Counted from the first letter of the stretch, positions 36,349-45,141 are shown. The stretch: DNA of 64,000 bases from Tropicimonas sp. IMCC34043 (GCF_003390845.1 NZ_QMEK01000001.1:1054001-1118000), one strand, 5' to 3'. Program-made: numbers and translations. Notes: generated from the letters alone by a model not told the origin.

Positions 36349-36557
36349 GTGGCAGGGGTGAGTCGTCAGGCCCCGCGCCAGACGCTCCCGCCCCTTGTCA
36401 AAGCCTTACGGCACCTTCGCGCCTTGGGCGTGGCACGCGTTCCGCGTGCCGGCTGCCTGTCTGGCGGGGCGCGCAAATCCCGGGCCCGGATGCTGTTTCG
36501 GACAGGGATCGTTTTGCCGAGAGGCGCTTGAGGCGCAGACTTGCGCCTCAAGCGCCA
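36349..36557 (+). ncRNA. Structured interval after zapA, possible 6S-like RNA (uncertain)
   Basis: A long-range foldback pairs GCCCC + GCCAGAC (36370-36374, 36377-36383) with GTCTGGC + GGGGC (36459-36470). It encloses a perfect 8-bp hairpin GGCACGCG-TTC-CGCGTGCC (36432-36450). A second, perfect 15-bp hairpin follows at 36523-36556. 6S RNA (ssrS) is adjacent to zapA in many proteobacteria, which is the main reason for the suggestion. The sequence match to 6S consensus was not computed and the strand is assumed from zapA. Confidence 0.3.
36523..36556. repeat. Perfect 15-bp inverted repeat (long hairpin)
   Basis: GGCGCTTGAGGCGCA, then a GACT loop, then the exact reverse complement. It lies between zapA (+) and grxD (-) and could terminate transcription from either side, though no T-run follows. 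Confidence 0.7.
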
Positions 36558-36673
36558 TTTCGATTGTGGGGCGTCCCCAAAGCCTGAACGACGCTCGGCG
36601 CCGTCTCCGGCGGTGGCCGCTGCAGTGGCCATCCCTGACCCTTCGCGGACCTGCCGGATCGGGTGTGAAAAAC

Positions 36674-37033
36674 TCAGGCGTTGGCGGCGCGGATCTTTTC
36701 AGCGGCGTCCTTGTTGTAGGTCACGCCGTTGTCTTCGAACAGCTTGTCGAGTTCGCCCGACATGGTCATCTCGGTGATGATGTCGCAGCCGCCGACGAAT
36801 TCGCCCTTGACGTAGAGCTGCGGGATCGTCGGCCAGTCGGAGAATTCCTTCACGCCCTGGCGGACGTCGTCGTCGGCCAGAACGTTCACGTCGAGAAACT
36901 CGACGCCCATGTAGTTCAGCACCCCGGCGACTCGCTGCGAAAACCCGCATTGCGGCGCCATCTTGGTGCCCTTCATGAAAAGAACGACATCGTTGTCGGT
37001 GACGGTCTGCTTGATCTGGTCCTGTGCGCTCAT
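36674..37033 (-). CDS. grxD: Monothiol glutaredoxin (Grx4-type)
   Basis: A 119-residue monothiol glutaredoxin with the CGFS site in MAPQCGFSQRVAGVLNYMG. Further markers are WPTIPQLYVKGEFVGGCDII (glutathione-binding). These proteins carry [2Fe-2S] clusters and work with BolA in iron sensing and cluster transfer. bolA is the next gene upstream on the same strand, 46 bases away, which supports the pairing. Length is typical. The segment downstream of its stop holds the structured zapA-side interval. Confidence 0.97.
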   Translation of the reverse strand: MSAQDQIKQTVTDNDVVLFMKGTKMAPQCGFSQRVAGVLNYMGVEFLDVNVLADDDVRQGVKEFSDWPTIPQLYVKGEFVGGCDIITEMTMSGELDKLFEDNGVTYNKDAAEKIRAANA

Positions 37034-37079
37034 GGTCGCGTCCTTTGAGAGGGTTCGGTTAACGGCCCCGGAGGGCTGG

Positions 37080-37322
37080 TCAGTCGGGGGCCTTCGTGGT
37101 CAGGGCCAGGGCATGAAGCTCGCCGTCGGCGCCATCCATCTTGCCCTTGAGTGCGGCATAGACGGCGCGCTGCTGCTGGACTCGGTTCATGCCACGGAAG
37201 CTTTCGTCCTGCACTTCGGCAGCGAAGTGGTTTCCGTCGCCGGCCATGTCTGTGACGGTGATACTGGCCTGTGGGAAGGCTTCGCGAAGAAGATTTTCGA
37301 TTTCGTGGGCCTGCATGGCCAT
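37080..37322 (-). CDS. bolA: BolA-family protein
   Basis: An 80-residue BolA/YrbA-type protein. The sequence MAMQAHEIENLLREAFPQAS is followed by ITVTDMAGDGNHFAAEV and FRGMNRVQQQRAVYAALKGK, with the conserved His in the HFAAEV region. It partners with monothiol glutaredoxin (next gene) to coordinate an Fe-S cluster. Two near starts exist, at 37322 and 37316. The gap upstream of it is large (520 bases) with no confident gene. Confidence 0.94.
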   Translation of the reverse strand: MAMQAHEIENLLREAFPQASITVTDMAGDGNHFAAEVQDESFRGMNRVQQQRAVYAALKGKMDGADGELHALALTTKAPD

Positions 37323-37842
37323 GGAGGGCGTCCCTGCTGGTTCTTTTCCCCTCTGAAGGTAAGGCCGCCGGGGCGGGGCCGCAAGAGTGCTGGTAATCAC
37401 ATTGGCATGGCCTGGAAGTATCTGTTTTTGAAGGACTATACTTGGGCGGGTGCGGGTTCGGTGCGGCGGCGCCCCGAGGCTGTGCCGAAGAAGTGCGACA
37501 GGAAATGCGGCAGGCGTCCGCGAAATCGGCCCCGAAGCGCTGCCGCGTGCCGGGGCGGTCGGACGCAGCACAGTCCCTGCCGAAACGGTATGCCGTCGGC
37601 TACAACCAAAGCGCGTCGGCTGGTCGCGGGCCTGCGACGGCGGTTTCCCTTTATCTCTCGTCCAGAAGAGCGCAATAAGCACCCCGCCAGAAGGGAGCAT
37701 CTTCTCGCGGGCCAGTGACCCCAGCGCCGTAACGGCAGCTTCGGAACGCCCAAGAGGACGGCCTCCACGCGGGGAATGGCCCCGCCACTCTCCGGAAAAC
37801 GCCGTATCCAGCTGGATGCGGCCCTAGCAAAGCGGTTTTATC
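37323..37842. other. 520-base interval upstream of mmdA without a clear gene
   Basis: Open frames on both strands are Arg/Pro-rich shadow-type sequence. One + frame begins MAWKYLFLKDYTWAGAGSV (37406) but turns into Arg-rich sequence. I found no riboswitch or terminator. It must hold the promoter of the decarboxylase operon and of bolA. Confidence 0.5.
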
Positions 37843-39396
37843 ATGGCGATCTCGAAGGCTCTCGCGGACGAGTTGGAGAAGCGGCGCGCTGTCGCACTGG
37901 AAGGCGGCGGCAAAAGCAAGGTCGAGGCCCGGCATGCCAAGGGGCGCTTGACGGCCCGTGAACGGCTCGACGCGCTGTTCTCGCAGGGCACGTTTCAGGA
38001 ATTCGGTCTGCATGCCCAACACAAGACCCGCCACTTCGGGATGGAAAAGAAATCCATCCCCACCGACGCAGTCATCACCGGTACCGGATTTGTCGACGGC
38101 CGCCCGGTCGCGGCATTCAGCCAGGACTTTGACGTGGCGGGCGGCTCGCTGGGCGAGATCCACTCGAAGAAAATCTGCCACACGCTCGATCATGCGGTGA
38201 AGGCGGGCATTCCTGTCATCGGCTTCAACGATTCGGGCGGGGCGCGCATTCAGGAAGGCGTCGGCGCGCTGTCGGCCTATGGCCAGGTGTTCTATCGCAA
38301 CGTCCAGCTTTCGGGTGTGGTGCCGCAGATCTCGGTGATCGCGGGGCCCTGCGCCGGCGGCGCGGCCTACAGCCCGGCGCTGACCGACTTCCTGATCATG
38401 ACCCGCGAACATGCACAGATGTTCATCTGCGGGCCCGAAGTGATCCGCGCCGTCACCGGGCAGGTCACCACGATGGAAGAGATCGGCTCGGCTCAGGCCC
38501 ATGCCTCGGTCTCGGGCAACATCCACTTCATCGCCGAGAACGACGCCCATGCCGTCGCCATCGTGCATCGGCTGCTGTCGTTCCTGCCGTCGAACAACAT
38601 GATGGACCCGCCGCACCGGATCGAACCCGACCTGTCGATTGCCGACGATCCGGTCATCGACGATCTGGTGCCGGAAGATTCGAAGACCCCGTTCGATTGC
38701 CGCAGGGTGATCGAGCGTCTGGCCGACGACGGGGATTTCCTGGAGGTGATGGAATCCTTCGCCGCCAACATCGTCATCGGCTTTGGCCGGATCGGCGGCA
38801 TGGTGGTGGGCTTCGTGTCGAACCAGCCGACGGTGAAGGCCGGCACGCTCGACATCGATGCCTCCGACAAGGCGGCGCGCTTCGTGCGGTTCTGCAACGT
38901 GTTCAACATCCCGCTTGTCACCCTTGTCGATGTCCCGGGCTTCCTGCCCGGCGTCAACGAGGAGCGCCGTGGCATCATCCGGCACGGCGCCAAGATGCTG
39001 TTTGCCTATGCCTCGGCCACCGTGCCGAAGATCACGGTGATCATGCGCAAGGCCTATGGCGGAGCCTATCTGGCGATGTGCAGCCAGGACATGGGCGCCG
39101 ACAGGGTGCTGGCATGGCCATCTGCCGAGATCGCCGTGATGGGGGCGGACGGGGCGGTCAACATCCTTTACCGTAAGGAACTGGCCGAGACCGAGGACAA
39201 GCAAGCCAAGGCAAAGGAACTGGCAGACGACTATCGCGCCGAATTTGCATCGCCCTATCTTTCGGCGGGAATGCTGTTCGTGGCGGACGTCATCCAGCCG
39301 CGCGAGACGCGCAGTGCGATCGCTCTGACGCTCCGCGGCCTGATGTCCAAGCGCGAGACCCGGCCGCCCAAGAAACACGGCAACATCCCGCTGTAA
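37843..39396 (+). CDS. mmdA: Na+-translocating decarboxylase alpha subunit (methylmalonyl-CoA decarboxylase-like carboxyltransferase)
   Basis: A 517-residue carboxyltransferase of the acyl-CoA carboxylase beta family (PccB-like). It has the acyl-CoA-binding oxyanion loops FNDSGGARIQEGVGALSAYG, IAGPCAGGAAYSPALTDF and VPGFLPGVNEERRGI, and the C-terminal KAYGGAYLAM. The operon context (gamma/delta, biotin carrier and beta-type membrane subunits next door) makes it the alpha subunit of a Na+-pumping acyl-CoA decarboxylase. Methylmalonyl-CoA is the likely substrate, but malonyl-CoA or glutaconyl-CoA cannot be excluded. No clear Shine-Dalgarno precedes the ATG. The carboxyl group moves from the acyl-CoA to biotin on MmdC and is then released by MmdB. 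Taken alone it could be mistaken for PccB. Confidence 0.85.
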   Translation: MAISKALADELEKRRAVALEGGGKSKVEARHAKGRLTARERLDALFSQGTFQEFGLHAQHKTRHFGMEKKSIPTDAVITGTGFVDGRPVAAFSQDFDVAGGSLGEIHSKKICHTLDHAVKAGIPVIGFNDSGGARIQEGVGALSAYGQVFYRNVQLSGVVPQISVIAGPCAGGAAYSPALTDFLIMTREHAQMFICGPEVIRAVTGQVTTMEEIGSAQAHASVSGNIHFIAENDAHAVAIVHRLLSFLPSNNMMDPPHRIEPDLSIADDPVIDDLVPEDSKTPFDCRRVIERLADDGDFLEVMESFAANIVIGFGRIGGMVVGFVSNQPTVKAGTLDIDASDKAARFVRFCNVFNIPLVTLVDVPGFLPGVNEERRGIIRHGAKMLFAYASATVPKITVIMRKAYGGAYLAMCSQDMGADRVLAWPSAEIAVMGADGAVNILYRKELAETEDKQAKAKELADDYRAEFASPYLSAGMLFVADVIQPRETRSAIALTLRGLMSKRETRPPKKHGNIPL

Positions 39397-39412
39397 GAGA
39401 AGGTTCTTCTCC

Positions 39413-39829
39413 ATGCTCGACAATCTGGAACTGATCGGCACGGGCTTTGCGGTTGTGATGCTGGTTTTGGCCTCGATCTGGGGGGCCTGCGCACTGGTGG
39501 GCAGCGTCTTCATCCGCATCGCCGACAGGGCCGCGGCCGCTGCCGCAGCGGCAGCAGCCCAACCTGTGGCCTCACCTGCGGCGGCGAGTACCGCCGCCGC
39601 AGGGGTGCCGGCCCATCATCTGGCCGCCATCGCCGCAGCCGTTGCCCATACACTTGGTGCAGGCTACCGCGTGACCCGCGTTGCCGCACCCGGCCACAAG
39701 GTCAGTGAGTGGCCGCTGGAAGGCCGAATTCAGACCTTTACGGGCCACCGTATCCGAACCGACTGGGGTCCGACCCGGCCCACGCTGGGTGGTGAGACCC
39801 CCAATATTCTGAGAGGAAAAAATCAATGA
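39413..39829 (+). CDS. mmdD: Na+-translocating decarboxylase small subunit (OadG/MmdD-type)
   Basis: A 138-residue protein with one N-terminal membrane helix (~8-32, including LIGTGFAVVMLVLASIW), an Ala/Pro-rich linker (~40-65), and a conserved C-terminal part AIAAAVAHTLGAGYRVTRVA, then WPLEGRIQTFTGHRIR. These are typical of the OadG/delta family, which holds the complex together and binds a metal or the biotin carrier. It starts 17 bases after mmdA and overlaps mmdC by ATGA. Length is typical. Confidence 0.9.
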   Translation: MLDNLELIGTGFAVVMLVLASIWGACALVGSVFIRIADRAAAAAAAAAAQPVASPAAASTAAAGVPAHHLAAIAAAVAHTLGAGYRVTRVAAPGHKVSEWPLEGRIQTFTGHRIRTDWGPTRPTLGGETPNILRGKNQ

Positions 39830-40218
39830 AACGTTTGCGGATCACCGTAGAAGGCATCGCCTACGACGTGACGGTGGAAGATCTCGACGCGACCTCTGCC
39901 CCCGCCGCCGCCGCGCCCGTCGCGGCAAGCCCCGCCCCCGCAGCCCGTCCCGCTGCAGCGGTTGCTGCGGCAGCCCCGGCTGCGGCGCCTGCCGCCGCTG
40001 CCGGTCCGGGCGGTGTTCCGAGCCCTCTGGCCGGCACCGTGATCAGCGTCGCGGTCGCTGTTGGCCAGAAGGTCAGCATCGGCGACGAGCTGCTGGTTCT
40101 GGAGGCCATGAAGATGAACACCTCGATCGGTGCGCCCCAGGACGGCACCGTCGCCGCCATCAACGTGACCCCCGGCACGACAGTGACCGAGGGACAGGTC
40201 CTTATCACCCTTTCCTGA
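39826..40218 (+). CDS. mmdC: Biotin carboxyl-carrier subunit of the decarboxylase
   Basis: A 130-residue protein with an N-terminal ~25-residue segment, a long Ala/Pro linker (~25-62) and a C-terminal biotinyl domain (~63-130). The biotin attachment site is AMKM with Lys96 in VLEAMKMNTS, and the fold has PSPLAGTVISVAVAVGQKV ahead of it. It carries the carboxyl group from MmdA to MmdB at the membrane. The overlap with mmdD (ATGA) couples the two. No biotin protein ligase is in the window. Confidence 0.95.
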   Translation: MKRLRITVEGIAYDVTVEDLDATSAPAAAAPVAASPAPAARPAAAVAAAAPAAAPAAAAGPGGVPSPLAGTVISVAVAVGQKVSIGDELLVLEAMKMNTSIGAPQDGTVAAINVTPGTTVTEGQVLITLS

Positions 40219-40233
40219 CAAGGGGGCCCTTCC

Positions 40234-41385
40234 ATGGAAGGCACCATCACGGAACCCTCCAAGCTCCTGCAGCTCTGGAATCTGACCGCCATCAACGATG
40301 TAACACTGCAGATGATGGTGATGTGGGTGGTTATCGCCCTGCTGCTGTATCTTGGGGTCTTTAAGAAGTTCGAACCGCTGCTGCTGATCCCGATCGCGTT
40401 CGGTGCGCTGCTTGCGAACCTTCCGACCGAAGGTCTGGTCAACCCGCCAATGGGCGAGGAGAGCGGCGGGCTTTACTACTATATCTCCATGGGCGTGAAG
40501 CTTGAGATCTTTCCGCCCCTGATCTTCCTCGGAGTGGGAGCGCTGACCGACTTCGGTCCGCTGATCGCCAACCCGCGCACGCTGCTGCTTGGCGCCGCGG
40601 CCCAGTTCGGGGTCTTCGCGACGTTCCTCGGCGCGAACCTGCTCGGCTTCTCGCCGATGGAAGCGGGGGCAATCGGCATCATCGGCGGCGCCGACGGTCC
40701 GACCTCGATCTTCCTTGCGAACAAGCTCGCGCCGCATCTGCTCGCCCCCATCGCCGTGGCGGCCTACAGCTACATGGCGCTGGTTCCGATGCTGCAACCG
40801 CCGATCATGCGCGCCCTGACGACCGAAAAAGAGCGCAAGATCCGCATGAAATCGCTGCGGCAGGTATCGCGGCTTGAAAAGCTGATCTTCTGCGGCATGG
40901 TCACGATCGTTGTGATCCTGCTGGTCCCGGCAGCCTCGGCGTTGATCGGCATGCTGATGCTGGGCAACTTCCTGCGCGAAAGCCTTGTCACCGAGCGCCT
41001 GACCAAGGCGGCCCAGAACGAGGTCGTCAACGTGGTGACGATCTTCCTTGGCACCTCGGTCGGCATCACGATGACCGGCGAGCGGTTCCTGAATGCGCAG
41101 ACGATCGAGATCCTTGGACTTGGCGTCGTTGCCTTTGGCGTCGCCACGGCAGCCGGGGTCTTGATGGCAAAGGTCATGAACGTGTTCAGCAAGAACAAGA
41201 TCAACCCGTTGATCGGTTCGGCCGGGGTCTCGGCCGTGCCCATGGCAGCACGGGTCAGCCAGGTCGAAGGCCAGCGCGCAGACCCGGGCAACTTTCTGCT
41301 GATGCACGCCATGGGTCCGAACGTGGCAGGCGTGATCGGCACCGCGGTCGTCGCCGGGTATTTCATCGCCTGGTACGCCAACTAG
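40234..41385 (+). CDS. mmdB: Na+-translocating decarboxylase beta subunit (OadB/MmdB-type)
   Basis: A 383-residue polytopic inner-membrane protein that decarboxylates carboxybiotin and exports Na+. The family motif [20 protein letters not shown] contains the essential Asp of OadB. Other markers are [27 protein letters not shown] and [16 protein letters not shown], and the C-terminus [17 protein letters not shown]. About 9 or more hydrophobic segments are visible. It starts 15 bases after mmdC. A bidirectional terminator follows, which marks the end of the mmdA-mmdD-mmdC-mmdB operon. Confidence 0.95.
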   Translation: MEGTITEPSKLLQLWNLTAINDVTLQMMVMWVVIALLLYLGVFKKFEPLLLIPIAFGALLANLPTEGLVNPPMGEESGGLYYYISMGVKLEIFPPLIFLGVGALTDFGPLIANPRTLLLGAAAQFGVFATFLGANLLGFSPMEAGAIGIIGGADGPTSIFLANKLAPHLLAPIAVAAYSYMALVPMLQPPIMRALTTEKERKIRMKSLRQVSRLEKLIFCGMVTIVVILLVPAASALIGMLMLGNFLRESLVTERLTKAAQNEVVNVVTIFLGTSVGITMTGERFLNAQTIEILGLGVVAFGVATAAGVLMAKVMNVFSKNKINPLIGSAGVSAVPMAARVSQVEGQRADPGNFLLMHAMGPNVAGVIGTAVVAGYFIAWYAN

Positions 41386-41408
41386 ATCTGAACGTTGCAC
41401 AAAATGAA

Positions 41409-41439
41409 ACGCGGGGGGCTGCAAGGCCCCCCGCGTTTT
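41409..41439. terminator. Bidirectional terminator between mmdB and gabD
   Basis: A perfect 11-bp stem (ACGCGGGGGGC / GCCCCCCGCGT) with a TGCAAG loop, T-run (TTTT) on the + side and an A-run on the other side. It serves mmdB (+) and the convergent gabD (-). Confidence 0.9.
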
Positions 41440-41484
41440 GCGTTCTGCGGGTCGGTCGCGGCGACCCGGAACCGACCGCCCCGA

Positions 41485-42963
41485 TCAGGCCCCTGTCGCA
41501 GGCGTTATCCCACCCATGCACAGGTATTTCAGCTCCATGAACTCGTCGAGCCCGTGGCGAGATCCCTCGCGGCCGAGGCCGGACAGCTTCACGCCGCCGA
41601 AGGGCACCTCGGCGGTCGAGATGAGCCCTGTGTTGATGCCGACCATGCCATAGTCGAGCGCCTCGCCGACGCGCCAGACCCGCGCCAGATCGCGGGAATA
41701 GAAATAGGCGGCGAGGCCGAATTCGGTGTCGTTGGCGGCTTTTACCGCCTCGGCCTCGGTCTCGAACCGGAACAGCGGCGCGACGGGGCCAAAGGTCTCT
41801 TCACTGGCCACAGCCATGTCCGCGGTAACCCCGGTCAGGATCGTCGGTTCAAAGAAGGTGCCGCCAAGCGCATGACGATGCCCGCCCATGGCCACCTGCG
41901 CCCCCTTGGCCTTGGCGTCGGCGATATGCTCTTCGACCTTCGCCACGGCCTTGTCGTCGATCAGCGGGCCGAAGGTGACGCCTTCGTCGAACCCATTGCC
42001 GGTGCGCAACTCGGCCAGCCGTGCCGACAGGCGTTCGGCAAAGGCGTCATAGACCCCGGACTGGATATAGATCCGGTTGGCGCAGACGCAGGTCTGGCCA
42101 TTGTTGCGGAACTTCGCGATCAGCGCGCCGTCGACGGCGGCATCGAGGTCGGCATCGTCAAAGACGATGAAGGGCGCATTGCCGCCCAGCTCCAGCCCCA
42201 GTTTCTTGATCGTCGGCGCGCATTGGGCATAGAGCATCGCGCCCACCTCGGTCGAGCCGGTGAAGGTCAGCTTGCGTACCAGCGGATTGGCCGTCATCTC
42301 GCCGCCGATGTCGCCGGCCGAACCGGTCAGGACCGAAAACAGCCCGGCGGGAATGCCGGCGCGTTCGGCCAGAACCGCAAGTGCCAGCGCCGAAAGCGGG
42401 GTCTGCGAGGCGGGTTTCAGAACCATCGCGCAGCCCGCGGCCAGCGCCGGACCGGCCTTGCGGGTGATCATGGCATTGGGGAAGTTCCAGGGCGTGATCG
42501 CGGCGACGACCCCGATCGGCTGCGAAATCACCACCAGCCGCTTGTCGGCCATGTGGCCCGGGATGGTCTCGCCATAGGCGCGGCGGGCTTCCTCGGCGAA
42601 CCATTCGATGAAGCTGGCGCCATAGGCGATCTCGCCCTTCGCCTCGGGCAGCGGCTTGCCCTGTTCGGCGGTCAGGATGCGGCCGAGGTCATCCTGGTTC
42701 TCCATCATCAACTCGAACCAGCGGCGCAGGATCGCCGAGCGTTCCTTGGCCGTGCGGGCAGCCCAGGGGTGGCGTGCGACCTCGGCGGCGGCGATCGCCT
42801 CGCGGGTCTCGGTGGCGCCAAGCCTTGGCACATGGGCCAACACCTTGCCGGTCGCGGGATCGGTGACCGCGATTCCGGTGCCCGGGTCGGCTTCGATCCA
42901 GCGCCCGGCGACATAGGCCGCATGGCGCAGCAGGCTTGGATCCTTCAGGGGCAGGTCGGTCAT
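41485..42963 (-). CDS. gabD: Succinate-semialdehyde dehydrogenase (NADP+), GabD-type
   Basis: A 492-residue aldehyde dehydrogenase. It contains ITPWNFPNAMITRKAGPALA, KPASQTPLSALALA, FTGSTEVGAMLYAQCAP, ELGGNAPFIVFDDADLD, and the catalytic Cys in NNGQTCVCANRIYIQ. These match class GabD/SSADH, which oxidises succinate semialdehyde to succinate. The CVC pair at the active site is typical of GabD. The start has AGAGGA 8 bases upstream. It is transcribed toward the terminator shared with mmdB; a link to the decarboxylase is not shown. Confidence 0.95.
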   Translation of the reverse strand: MTDLPLKDPSLLRHAAYVAGRWIEADPGTGIAVTDPATGKVLAHVPRLGATETREAIAAAEVARHPWAARTAKERSAILRRWFELMMENQDDLGRILTAEQGKPLPEAKGEIAYGASFIEWFAEEARRAYGETIPGHMADKRLVVISQPIGVVAAITPWNFPNAMITRKAGPALAAGCAMVLKPASQTPLSALALAVLAERAGIPAGLFSVLTGSAGDIGGEMTANPLVRKLTFTGSTEVGAMLYAQCAPTIKKLGLELGGNAPFIVFDDADLDAAVDGALIAKFRNNGQTCVCANRIYIQSGVYDAFAERLSARLAELRTGNGFDEGVTFGPLIDDKAVAKVEEHIADAKAKGAQVAMGGHRHALGGTFFEPTILTGVTADMAVASEETFGPVAPLFRFETEAEAVKAANDTEFGLAAYFYSRDLARVWRVGEALDYGMVGINTGLISTAEVPFGGVKLSGLGREGSRHGLDEFMELKYLCMGGITPATGA

Positions 42964-43088
42964 TGCGGCAATCCTCTCTGGTCAGGTGCTTTGGCCGCCC
43001 GGCATCGGCGCGGACGGCTTCCTCGGCCACAGATGGCACCGGACGCGGCGGGGTTCAACGCATCTCGCCGCACGGAAACGCCCCGGCT

Positions 43089-45053
43089 TCAACGAAGCTG
43101 GCCTTGCAACTGCAACAGGCCGGGATCGTTCGGGTTTGCCGCCAGTCCCTCGGCCAGGGCGGCGCGCGCCGCCGGGGCGCCGCCCGCGATCATCTGGAGC
43201 CGCACGACCATCGACCAGGCCTGCGTCAACTGGGGGTCGAGCCGCACCGCCTCGTGAAAGGCCGTCAGCGCGCCCTGCAGGTCGCGGTCGGTCAGCGCGA
43301 TGCCGCCAAGCACCATCTGGGCCTCGGGAAAGTCGAGTTGACTCGACAGCGAGGTCTGCCATTCGGCCATCGCCGCCGCCAGTGCCGCGGTCTCGTCCGC
43401 CGGAACGTCGGCGGGCGGGACGGTCAGCATCTCGCGCGCCGCGGCAATCCTTACGCTGCGCATCGGATCGACCAGCAGCGGGGCCAGCCGCGGCGCGCGA
43501 TCCTTGGGCGGGGCAGCGCGCTGCACCCCGGCGGCATTCGCCCGCACCAGCGGATCCGGGTCGCGCAGCAAGGGTGCCATCCGTGCCGCAGTTTCGGCCG
43601 TCGCCGAGGCCGCCAGCATCTCGAGCGCGGTGGCGCGCACGATGCCGGGCTGTGCCGCGGTCGTGGCGATCTCGGCCAGGCCCGCATCGGCGCGCGGGTC
43701 GCCCTGTTCGGCGGCGTGGAAGGTGGTGGCAAAGCTTGCGCCGCGGTGGATCGGGTCGGGGAACCGCTTTTCGATCTCGGCCGCCGCCCAATAGGGGCCT
43801 TCGGTGGCATGGCAATCGGTGCAGGCGTTCGGCGCCCCGGTCGCGATCGTCAGGTCGGGCCGCGGGATCCGGAACGAATGGTCGCGCCGCCCGTCGATGC
43901 CCATATAGGTGCGCTTGATCATGTGGCAGGAAACGCATTGCGCGCCCTCGCTGCCCTGCTCGTGAAAGTGATGCTCGGGCGTGTCGTAATCGGCCAGCCG
44001 GAGCGATGGGAACCGGGGGTTGCCGGCGGGCGAGTGGCAAGCGAGGCAGATGCCGTTGCCCTCGGCATAGCGCTGGCCGCTGTGCACGTCGTGGCAATCC
44101 GAACAGCGCACCCCGTTCGCGTTCATCTTTGACTGAAGGAACGAGCCGTAAACGTATACTTCGTCGCGAATTTGTCCGTCCGGCCAGTAGAGCGGGTTGC
44201 GCAAGGTCGAGAGCCGGTAGGCGTCGTGATAGGGGGTGCCGGGCAGCGGCGAGCCCTCCTCGAGGATGCCGCGGCGGGAATGGCAGCCGGCACATTGCTG
44301 GATCTGGGTCTCGGCAGTCCCGCTGGCGTAATCTATGGTCAGCCCGGTCGGAGACAGCACCGCCCAGTCCCAGCCTTCGGGCCGGACCACGTCGCCTGCA
44401 CCTGTGCCGCCGGCCTCTGCCCAGGCCAGATGCGCGGCACCGGGACCGTGACACGCCTCGCAGCCGACGCCGATCTCGGACTGGGTGCTGTGATAGGCGC
44501 GAGTCGCAGGATCGTAGTTGCGCTTGAAATCCGTCGAATGGCATTCGGCGCAGCGGTTGTTCCAGGTCTTGTAGGGGCCGGTCCAGTGAAAGGCGTCCGA
44601 GGCCGGCAAATGCTGGTCGGGATACATGTGATACCAGCGATCGAGCTTGGTATCCCAGGGGATGTCGAAGCTCTGGTATCTGCCGGGTTCGGTCTCGACG
44701 AAATACTGCTGCAGCGGGGTGATGCCGATCACGCCCGCCACGGGCCATTTCGTGATCTTCCCGTCGGGTCCGTCGCTTTCGATGTAGGATGTGTCGCCCT
44801 CGCGCGTGAACCGCGTGGTCACACCGCGATGGCTGAAGGTTACATCGTTGAAATCGCCAAGGATATTGTCGGGTGTCGGCTCGGTCCAGGCAAGGTCGTG
44901 GTGCGATCCGGTCCAGGCCTCGGCCTCGGCGGTGTGGCAGGCAACGCAGGCGTCTGTCCCGACATAGGCCGGAACAGGTACGTCGGCCGCCGCGGCCGAT
45001 CCGACAGCCGCGAACACCCAGAGGGCAATGAGGGTGCAACTTGGGCGATTCAT
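43089..45053 (-). CDS. Exported octaheme c-type cytochrome with HEAT- and TPR-like C-terminus
   Basis: A 654-residue protein with a signal peptide (~1-23, ending SAAAA) and eight CXXCH haem motifs: CVACH, CAECH, CEACH, CAGCH, CSDCH, CLACH, CVSCH and CTDCH. The first is 36 residues from the start. Beyond residue ~430 it lacks haem sites and shows helical repeats: HEAT-like (RMAPLLRDPDPLVRANAAG, RLAPLLVDPMRSVRIAAARE) and TPR-like (LGGIALTDRDLQGALTAFHE). It looks like a periplasmic electron carrier or oxidoreductase of the multihaem C554/TPR group. Substrate unknown. A Crp/Fnr regulator is the next gene upstream, 88 bases from its start. Confidence 0.9.
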   Translation of the reverse strand: MNRPSCTLIALWVFAAVGSAAAADVPVPAYVGTDACVACHTAEAEAWTGSHHDLAWTEPTPDNILGDFNDVTFSHRGVTTRFTREGDTSYIESDGPDGKITKWPVAGVIGITPLQQYFVETEPGRYQSFDIPWDTKLDRWYHMYPDQHLPASDAFHWTGPYKTWNNRCAECHSTDFKRNYDPATRAYHSTQSEIGVGCEACHGPGAAHLAWAEAGGTGAGDVVRPEGWDWAVLSPTGLTIDYASGTAETQIQQCAGCHSRRGILEEGSPLPGTPYHDAYRLSTLRNPLYWPDGQIRDEVYVYGSFLQSKMNANGVRCSDCHDVHSGQRYAEGNGICLACHSPAGNPRFPSLRLADYDTPEHHFHEQGSEGAQCVSCHMIKRTYMGIDGRRDHSFRIPRPDLTIATGAPNACTDCHATEGPYWAAAEIEKRFPDPIHRGASFATTFHAAEQGDPRADAGLAEIATTAAQPGIVRATALEMLAASATAETAARMAPLLRDPDPLVRANAAGVQRAAPPKDRAPRLAPLLVDPMRSVRIAAAREMLTVPPADVPADETAALAAAMAEWQTSLSSQLDFPEAQMVLGGIALTDRDLQGALTAFHEAVRLDPQLTQAWSMVVRLQMIAGGAPAARAALAEGLAANPNDPGLLQLQGQLR

Positions 45054-45141
45054 GGCTTTGTCCGGATTGCTGGAATTGACCGACCATAGCGTCCGGGTGG
45101 CCCGGGTCACACCGGATTTTCTTCGGCCGGATATTCTGTGA

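Noticed and set aside
37406-37718. A + frame beginning MAWKYLFLKDYTWAGAGSV
   Set aside because: The first residues look protein-like, but the rest is Arg/Pro/Cys-rich shadow-type sequence with no ribosome-binding site.
37651-39519. A 622-residue open frame opposite mmdA
   Set aside because: mmdA has all its family motifs; this is its reverse shadow.
42982-45087. A 701-residue open frame overlapping the octaheme cytochrome
   Set aside because: The real frame has eight CXXCH motifs and a signal peptide. This one is Arg-rich with no motif.
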